This document shows positions 13,583 to 17,588 of a DNA stretch of 17,588 nt, in pieces. The translations under genes were made by a program, and so were the position numbers. Within the stretch, counting starts at the first letter, position 1. Each line of letters begins with the position of its first letter. This DNA is from an uncultured Faecalibacterium sp. (GTDB lineage: Bacteria > Bacillota > Clostridia > Oscillospirales > Ruminococcaceae). Below the pieces are notes generated by a model. That model was not told the origin of the DNA, did no database searches, and worked only from the letters and a program-made list of their open reading frames with translations. The stretch is from NCBI GenBank assembly GCA_937917475.1, contig CALDNF010000025.1, positions 1 to 17,588 on the forward strand, written 5' to 3'.

Positions 13583-13593
13583 CGGATGACGAT

Positions 13594-13908
13594 TTAAAGG
13601 GATGATTCGGTCTCATGCTCCGGGGCAGATTCCTGCTCCTCAAGGATGCGGCGGAGAACGCTGTCGTCCCGGCTGATGACCCGGCTGACCCGGCTGATGA
13701 TGGCACTGGATGCGCCGATGTTGCCCATGATGCTGGTGTAGCTCTGCTTGCGGACCAGCTTCTCGGCGATGTTGTACCGCTGCTCCATTGCGCTGAGTTC
13801 GGCGTAGCTGCAAACGTCCTGCAGGAAACGGTAGCACTCTTCCGGGGTCTTCAGCTCCAGAAGCGCAGCATACAGACCGGATTCTCCGGTCGGGTGGTCT
13901 TTAGCCAT
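13594..13908 (-). CDS. yerC: YerC/YecD-type TrpR-like DNA-binding protein
   Basis: This 104-residue small all-helical regulator belongs to the TrpR-like YerC/YecD family (TIGR02531), known from Firmicutes but with targets little characterised. The family block YAALLELKTPEECYRFLQD (13-31) is clear. The C-terminal helix-turn-helix lies at about 55-78 (SYTSIMGNIGASSAIISRV), followed by an acidic tail. The ATG has GGGAGG about 7 nt upstream. Its promoter (13969-13997) is overlapped by a 16-bp palindrome (13961-13976), which suggests self-repression. A terminator follows at once. Confidence 0.93.
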   Translation of the reverse strand: MAKDHPTGESGLYAALLELKTPEECYRFLQDVCSYAELSAMEQRYNIAEKLVRKQSYTSIMGNIGASSAIISRVSRVISRDDSVLRRILEEQESAPEHETESSL

Positions 13909-13960
13909 AAGCGTTCCTCCCGTTGTTGGTGGTGCGGCCCGGAAAGGGGCACTTCAATAC

Positions 13961-13976
13961 ACTACACAAGTGTAGT
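13961..13976. promoter_or_regulatory. Palindromic operator candidate of yerC
   Basis: ACTACAC-AA-GTGTAGT is a perfect 7-bp inverted repeat with a 2-bp centre. It overlaps the yerC -10 box. TrpR itself binds an ACTAG-based palindrome over its promoters, so an ACTA-starting palindrome beside a TrpR-family gene is suggestive. Confidence 0.6.
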
Positions 13977-13997
13977 ACATCCGGGAGAAAATTGCAA
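13969..13997 (-). promoter_or_regulatory. yerC promoter
   Basis: On the minus strand TTGCAA (13997-13992), a 17-bp spacer and TACACT (13974-13969). The -10 lies within the palindrome at 13961-13976. The -35 starts 9 nt after the GNAT stop codon. Confidence 0.55.
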
Positions 13998-14006
13998 TGG
14001 GAAATT

Positions 14007-14498
14007 TTAAAGCATCCGCTCGAAAATGGTCTGAGGCAGCTCGATGCCGGCGGCGGTGTTCTCGCCGGGGCGCAGAGGACGGTAGCCCCGGGCCTTGAAG
14101 AACTGCATCACCGGCAGGGCTTTGTTGTGCACCTCGCAGTACACCCGGCCCCGGCCTTCGCCCCGGGCCAGCCGCTCGCAGGTGGCCACAATGTCCCGGC
14201 CCAAAGCCTTACCCCGGTACTCGGGCTTGAGGTAGAGGTGAAGCAGATGAAGGGCGGTGTTCTCCATCTTCCAGGCAAAGTAGCCGATGAGCTTATCGCC
14301 CAGAAAAACGAGGAAATAGTTTACCTCGTTGTCGATGTCCTCTTCAATGGCATCTGCGCTCTGCAGCTCGTCCACGATGGCATCCAGCTGCTTTGCAGGA
14401 TAATAGCGTTTGTAGACCTCGTGCCACAGTTCGCTGGCAAGGTCTGCGGTCATGTGGATATATTTGGCTTTTGCCACCAGTTTGTAATCAGGTTTCAT
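14007..14498 (-). CDS. GNAT-family N-acetyltransferase
   Basis: This 163-residue single-domain GNAT protein uses acetyl-CoA to acetylate an unknown amine. Motif A is LHLLHLYLKPEYRGKALG (about 83-100), with the pyrophosphate-binding loop YRGKALG and the following helix RDIVATCERLA. Motif B is near NKALPVMQFFKARGYRPL. The sequence is close to the generic acetyltransferases of gut Firmicutes, and no residues identify the substrate. The ATG at 14498 has AGGAG about 4 nt upstream. It has its own promoter (14557-14585) flanked by an inverted repeat. No clear terminator follows, so reading into yerC is possible. Confidence 0.9.
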   Translation of the reverse strand: MKPDYKLVAKAKYIHMTADLASELWHEVYKRYYPAKQLDAIVDELQSADAIEEDIDNEVNYFLVFLGDKLIGYFAWKMENTALHLLHLYLKPEYRGKALGRDIVATCERLARGEGRGRVYCEVHNKALPVMQFFKARGYRPLRPGENTAAGIELPQTIFERML

Positions 14499-14541
14499 AG
14501 GGCTCCTATCGTTTGCAATGATTTTACGGTGAGAAGGGGAT

Positions 14542-14575
14542 TTCCGCCCCTATCATATCATATTCCGGGGCGGAA
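14542..14575. promoter_or_regulatory. 9-bp inverted repeat around the GNAT -10 box
   Basis: TTCCGCCCC (14542-14550) and GGGGCGGAA (14567-14575) are exact inverted arms flanking the -10 box of the GNAT gene. The symmetry and position fit a repressor operator or a leader stem. Confidence 0.5.
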
Positions 14576-14585
14576 CGCAAAACAA
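14557..14585 (-). promoter_or_regulatory. Promoter of the GNAT gene
   Basis: On the minus strand TTGTTT (14585-14580), a 17-bp spacer and TATGAT (14562-14557). The -35 overlaps the T-run of the terminator upstream. Confidence 0.6.
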
Positions 14586-14622
14586 AAAGGCCGGGGCACC
14601 CAAGTTCGGATGCCCCGGCCTC
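14583..14622 (-). terminator. Terminator of the small membrane protein gene
   Basis: GGCCGGGGCA (14589-14598) pairs with TGCCCCGGCC (14611-14620). The minus strand then reads TTTTTGTTTTG. It ends the transcript of the 60-residue protein at 14654-14836. Confidence 0.9.
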
Positions 14623-14653
14623 GTTGTCGTTTCAGATCACGAAGCGTGTGTGC

Positions 14654-14836
14654 TTACAGCGCAGCCTTGAAGTTGTGATGAGTGGAGCTGTAACGAACAA
14701 CTGCTTCCATCAGGGCAACAGGCCACAGAACGACCTTTGCCAGAATCTCGGCCGGCTTGACGCATACAGATTCCATGCTGACGATGCCAAAGATGACCAG
14801 GCAAGCAATGCCACAACCCAGAATGTAATAGTACAT
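14654..14836 (-). CDS. Small membrane protein of unknown function (60 aa)
   Basis: I do not recognise this protein. It starts MYYYILGCGIACLVIFGIV, giving a first membrane segment at about 2-21. A second, weaker hydrophobic stretch, ILAKVVLWPVALMEAVV, lies at about 31-47, and the tail is YSSTHHNFKAAL. It is very likely expressed: AGGAGG lies 7 nt before the ATG, a strong promoter lies at 14928-14956, and a terminator follows. Cys residues occur near the first segment (C9, C13) and in the loop, but no lipobox is convincing. Homologues among short uncharacterised Ruminococcaceae proteins seem likely. Confidence 0.8.
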   Translation of the reverse strand: MYYYILGCGIACLVIFGIVSMESVCVKPAEILAKVVLWPVALMEAVVRYSSTHHNFKAAL

Positions 14837-14927
14837 AATCAAACCTCCTATATTTTTCTCACAGGCTCCCAAACGGATGCCTGAAGTTCAATGTGTTCCG
14901 GGGGCGTTTCCCGCTCCCTGCAACCAT

Positions 14928-14956
14928 ACTATACCGCAACTTCAAGATAAAGTCAA
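14928..14956 (-). promoter_or_regulatory. Strong promoter of the 60-aa membrane protein
   Basis: On the minus strand TTGACT (14956-14951), a 17-bp spacer and TATAGT (14933-14928). The predicted leader is about 85 nt and GC-rich in its first half. Confidence 0.75.
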
Positions 14957-14988
14957 TAGCTGAAAACCTGAAAGAAACGAAAGGATTT

Positions 14989-15077
14989 GCTGAAGATTGA
15001 TATATTCACGAAAGTGAAGCGCCGGAAACTGCTTTGCTTTATCAAGGTAAAGCAATGATGCTCTGACCGCCTTCAGC
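14989..15077 (+). other. Possible structured RNA in a long intergenic region
   Basis: GCTGAAG (14989-14995) can pair with CTTCAGC (15071-15077) and would enclose two perfect hairpins: TTCAC-GAAA-GTGAA (15005-15018, a GNRA tetraloop) and TTGCTTTA/TAAAGCAA (15034-15055). The GNRA loop favours the plus strand. I match it to no known riboswitch, and no plus-strand promoter is clear. The rest of 14957-15380 is AT-rich without a credible gene. Confidence 0.25.
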
Positions 15078-15380
15078 GCACAGGTTGTTCACGATTTGGT
15101 CAAAAATGGGCCAAAATCTGTCAAAGTGTTTTTTGGGTAAAAACAGCGTGCGTGAGAGGAAGAAAATGAGGGTTTTCAGGAGGCAGAAAGAGGCTTTTCC
15201 GGGTGGGGTCCGGCGGTTATTCTTTTAAAGTAAAGAGGCTAAAAGTTCTTGCTTTTTAAACCGGGAAAAATGAAAGAAATTTGACACTCGGGCACAGAAG
15301 CAGAGCAGCGAAAATGAGCAGTACAACGCTTGACTGGCGAAATGCCCAAGAAACGGAAAAAAGATTGTGGGAAACTGTTC

Positions 15381-15409
15381 TTGTTGCTCTTTTAAAAATA
15401 GGCTATAAT
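15381..15409 (+). promoter_or_regulatory. Promoter of the ricin-type lectin gene
   Basis: TTGTTG (15381-15386), a 17-bp spacer and an exact TATAAT (15404-15409). The predicted start near 15416 leaves a short leader of about 26 nt. Confidence 0.8.
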
Positions 15410-15441
15410 AAAAGAACCAAACAGGAAAGGAGATCGCAGCT

Positions 15442-16032
15442 ATGGCAAAAACATCGCAGGTCATAATCCTCGAAGACGAATTCTATCTGATCAAAGCTCC
15501 CAACGGAAAGGTGCTGGAGGTAAAGAATTTCAACACCGAGAATGGTGCTGCGATCCGCCTGTGGGATTATGCGGGCCATCCGTGGCAGCAGTGGAAGTTT
15601 GTGGACGCAGGCGAGGGCCGGTGGAGGATCCAGAACCGTTTTACTGGTAAGATGATCGATCTTGCGCTGGGCGGCGTGATGGAGGGTACCTGGCTGCACC
15701 AGTGGAGCCGCACCAGTGGCATGAGCCAGTGCTGGGCATTGGAGCCCACCCGCAATGGCCGTACCCGCATCCGGAATGTGCTGGCGGACAAGTACATCGA
15801 CCTTGTCGGCATGAACACCTCCAATGGTGCACAGGCTCAGATCTGGAACTATGTGGCAGGCGGCAATCAGGAATGGAATCTGGTCCGGGTGGATGCAGAT
15901 GCAGCCCAGACCTCGGCCCGCAGCGAGGAACGCCGGGACCCGGAGCCCACACCCTCCCAGCGCAAACACCAGAATGATCTGGTCCGGAAGCTGAACAACG
16001 CCGGAAAAGGCCGTGCCAGCCGCAAGGGATGA
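15442..16032 (+). CDS. Ricin-type beta-trefoil (RICIN) protein
   Basis: This 196-residue protein is probably a carbohydrate-binding lectin. Residues about 8-151 form one beta-trefoil with its threefold repeat: three QxW-type motifs, QQWKF (about 49), SQCWALE (about 94) and NQEWNLV (about 145), each preceded by an isoleucine/leucine-aspartate-like strand (VLEVKN, MIDLALG, YIDLVGM). The tail (about 155-196) is charged and likely disordered, ending NNAGKGRASRKG. There is no signal peptide, membrane segment or fused enzyme domain, which is unusual because most bacterial RICIN domains are secreted and attached to hydrolases. AAGGAGA lies 8 nt before the ATG. It is monocistronic, between a good promoter and the hairpin at 16064-16099. 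Its ligand is unknown. Confidence 0.9.
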   Translation: MAKTSQVIILEDEFYLIKAPNGKVLEVKNFNTENGAAIRLWDYAGHPWQQWKFVDAGEGRWRIQNRFTGKMIDLALGGVMEGTWLHQWSRTSGMSQCWALEPTRNGRTRIRNVLADKYIDLVGMNTSNGAQAQIWNYVAGGNQEWNLVRVDADAAQTSARSEERRDPEPTPSQRKHQNDLVRKLNNAGKGRASRKG

Positions 16033-16063
16033 CCGCCATCCGTAAAATTTGAACCGTAATACA

Positions 16064-16099
16064 AAAGGCGTTCCGCAGAAAACACTGCGGAACGCCTTT
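16064..16099. terminator. Terminator after the lectin gene
   Basis: AAAGGCGTTCCGCA (16064-16077) and TGCGGAACGCCTTT (16086-16099) form a 14-bp stem around 8 nt. The T-run is short, so some read-through into the Nudix gene, which has only a weak AT-rich promoter (near 16108-16120), is possible. Confidence 0.8.
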
Positions 16100-16135
16100 G
16101 ATGTTCCTTTATAAATATAAAAAGGAGAAAGACTC

Positions 16136-16633
16136 ATGGACTCGAAATTCCCAATGCTCAATACCAGCCTGTGCTACCTTGAAAAAGATGATGCATATCT
16201 GATGCTCCACCGTATCAAAAAAGAGCACGATATGAACAAGGATAAGTGGATCGGGGTGGGTGGAAAATTTGAGCCCTTTGAAAGCCCGGAGGACTGCGTG
16301 ATCCGGGAAGTCCGGGAGGAGACCGGTGTGACCCTGACACATTACCGTTACCGGGGCATCGTGACCTTCCTGCTGGGAGACCTCACCGAATATATGCATC
16401 TTTTCACCGCCGACGGCTGGACCGGGCAGATGATCGAGGGCGACGCCTGCAGGGAGGGTGTGCTGGAATGGGTGCCCAAGGCCGAAGTGACCAAGCTGCC
16501 CATCTGGGAAGGAGACAAAATTTTTCTCCGTCTTCTGGATGAGGAGCGGCCCTTCTTCTCCCTCAAGCTCCGGTACGAGGGGGATACTCTGGCCGAAGCA
16601 GTCCTGAACGGAAAAGCACTGGAGCTGGGTTAA
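16136..16633 (+). CDS. Nudix hydrolase (MutT/8-oxo-dGTPase-like)
   Basis: This 165-residue protein hydrolyses a nucleoside diphosphate linked to another group; 8-oxo-dGTP is the likeliest substrate by resemblance. The Nudix box Gx5Ex7REUxEExGU is complete, from Gly43 in GGKFEPFE through REVREETGV (about 58-66). The surrounding DKWIGVGGKFEP and ECPED-like spacing, and the tail motif LEWVPKAEVTKLPIWEGDK, are typical of MutT-like proteins of Firmicutes. The ATG has AAGGAG 8 nt upstream. Its stop codon overlaps the stop of the convergent PTS gene by 4 bp. Confidence 0.92.
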   Translation: MDSKFPMLNTSLCYLEKDDAYLMLHRIKKEHDMNKDKWIGVGGKFEPFESPEDCVIREVREETGVTLTHYRYRGIVTFLLGDLTEYMHLFTADGWTGQMIEGDACREGVLEWVPKAEVTKLPIWEGDKIFLRLLDEERPFFSLKLRYEGDTLAEAVLNGKALELG

Positions 16634-17588
16634 TTCAGCTTCAGGTCGCCGTCCTTGATCCAGCCCAGCTTCCGCTCGATCTCGCAGAAGAGGACACTGA
16701 GAACAGCGGGAAGCACAAAGCAGATCAGCACCATGCCGACCCAGTCCATGGGGGTGATGGCGGCTTTGGTCCCGGCGGCAACGTCGTTGACCCAGCCGGT
16801 GTAAACGCCGATCTGGCCCACAAGGCCGCAGGTGCCCATGCCGGAAGAGACCGCCGCACCGTTCATTTCCAGATGGAACAGGCAGGTGGCAAGGGGGCCG
16901 GTGATGGCACTGGCAAGGGTGGGGGCGATCCAGATCCGGGGATTTTTGACGATGTTGCCCATCTGGAGCATACTGGTGCCAAGACCCTGACTGACCAGAC
17001 CGCCCACGCCGTTTTCCTTAAAGCTCATGACCGCAAAACCGATCATCTGGGCGCAGCAGCCTGCCACGGCGGCACCGCCAGCCAGACCGGTGAGGCCCAG
17101 CGCAGCGCAGATGGCAGCGGAAGAGATGGGTAGGGTCAGGGCAACACCCACGATCACCGACACGAGGATGCCCATCAGGAAGGGAGCCTGCTCGGTTGCC
17201 CACATGATGAGGGTGCCCACCTGACTTGCGGCGGCACCGATGGGGGCAGCAATAAGCATCGAGAGCCCGACACCCGCAAAGATGGTGACCAGCGGGGTCA
17301 CCAGAATGTCCACCCTGGTCTCCTTGCTCACGGCCTTGCCCAGTTCAGCGGCCACGATGGCGATGATGAGGACGGCCAGCGGGCCGCCTGCGCCGCCCAG
17401 TGCATTGGAGGAGTAGCCCACGGTGACCAGACTGAACAGCACCAGCGGCGGGCAGTGGAGTGCCCAGCCGATGGCCACGGCCATGGCCGGGCCGCTCATA
17501 GCCGTGGCATAGCTGCCAAGGTCGACCAGAACATCCAGCCCGGTCTGCTGACCCAGCGTCTTGATGATGGTGCCGATGAGCAGGCTGG
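16630..17588 (-). CDS. PTS sugar transporter subunit IIC, PTS_EIIC_2 family (partial)
   Basis: The C-terminal 318 residues of a polytopic membrane protein are present. The reading frame stays open to the right edge, where the visible part starts SLLIGTIIKTLGQQTG, so the true start lies outside the window. About eight hydrophobic helices are seen, with Gly-rich re-entrant-like stretches (SSNALGGAGGPLAVL, GLTGLAGGAAVAGCCAQ) and a short polar end KDGDLKLN. This matches the PTS_EIIC_2 family, putative sugar permeases usually found without fused EIIA/EIIB domains. The substrate is unknown. It converges with the Nudix gene, overlapping by 4 bp, with no terminator hairpin between. Confidence 0.85.
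   Translation of the reverse strand, partial: SLLIGTIIKTLGQQTGLDVLVDLGSYATAMSGPAMAVAIGWALHCPPLVLFSLVTVGYSSNALGGAGGPLAVLIIAIVAAELGKAVSKETRVDILVTPLVTIFAGVGLSMLIAAPIGAAASQVGTLIMWATEQAPFLMGILVSVIVGVALTLPISSAAICAALGLTGLAGGAAVAGCCAQMIGFAVMSFKENGVGGLVSQGLGTSMLQMGNIVKNPRIWIAPTLASAITGPLATCLFHLEMNGAAVSSGMGTCGLVGQIGVYTGWVNDVAAGTKAAITPMDWVGMVLICFVLPAVLSVLFCEIERKLGWIKDGDLKLN

Noticed and set aside
14989..15077. Match to a known riboswitch (c-di-GMP, cobalamin, THF, glutamine)
   Set aside because: None of the conserved core sequences of these classes could be recognised, and no regulated gene follows closely on the same strand.
15166..15228. 20-codon ORF starting MRVFRRQKEAFPGG with AGAGGA upstream
   Set aside because: It is very short, with no promoter or conserved feature, and the purine-rich leader is common in this AT-rich gap.
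15225..15464. 79-codon minus-strand hydrophobic ORF before the lectin gene
   Set aside because: It has no ribosome site, Phe-rich content expected from AT-rich DNA, and it overlaps the lectin start.
15281..15466. 61-codon plus-strand ORF
   Set aside because: It runs through the lectin promoter and ribosome site into the lectin gene in another frame, and has no ribosome site of its own.

Overview
This window looks like chromosomal DNA from a Gram-positive gut Firmicute, most likely Faecalibacterium or a close relative in the Ruminococcaceae/Oscillospiraceae. The reasons are GC-rich genes with strong AGGAGG-type ribosome sites, AT-rich intergenic gaps with sigma-A promoters, a YwlG/YggS pair, a YerC-type TrpR-like regulator, a ROK glucokinase and a REP-like inverted repeat. 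The genus is an inference; no rRNA or marker gene was available. I see no tRNA, rRNA, transposase or CRISPR array.

Region 1 (1-882) has no long gene but holds the most unusual material. A 40-residue membrane peptide on the minus strand (331-453) has a near-perfect Shine-Dalgarno. A roughly 100-nt RNA on the plus strand (about 241-340) opposes its 3' end, is driven by an exact TTGACA-17-TATAAT promoter and ends in a strong terminator. This is the layout of TxpA/BsrG/Hol-Tox type I toxin-antitoxin loci. A second RNA resembling the first (about 813-711, minus) has its own exact consensus promoter. It faces only the C-terminal remnant of a second toxin (659-724, plus), whose front half is replaced by a copy of a 30-bp hairpin also present at the first locus.

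Region 2 (883-3114, minus) is an OmpR-family response regulator and a HAMP-containing sensor kinase. Region 3 (3381-7805, plus) is a four-gene run: a membrane-anchored beta-propeller protein whose first 21 residues look like TatA/TatB, then YwlG (UPF0340), YggS (PLP homeostasis) and an MsbA-like ABC exporter. It ends in a two-way terminator shared with a convergent ROK glucokinase (7879-8829).

Region 4 (9029-10674, minus) is a complete Tat export operon, tatB-tatA-tatC. A regulatory region rich in direct and inverted repeats (10675-10920) separates it from a divergent M24 Xaa-Pro-type peptidase (10921-12009). Convergent to that are a FAH-family hydrolase and a DJ-1/PfpI protein (12061-13515), preceded by the YerC regulator (13594-13908) with a palindrome over its own promoter, a GNAT acetyltransferase and a 60-residue membrane protein.

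Region 5 (14837-15441) is a 605-bp gap with two good promoters and a possible structured RNA. It is followed by a cytoplasmic ricin-type beta-trefoil protein, a Nudix hydrolase, and the C-terminal part of a PTS_EIIC_2-type transporter running off the right edge.

One speculative regulatory link is visible. Two TGAAT half-sites 11 bp apart occur both upstream of the response-regulator gene and in the tat/peptidase intergenic region, which suggests, but does not prove, that the two-component system controls both.
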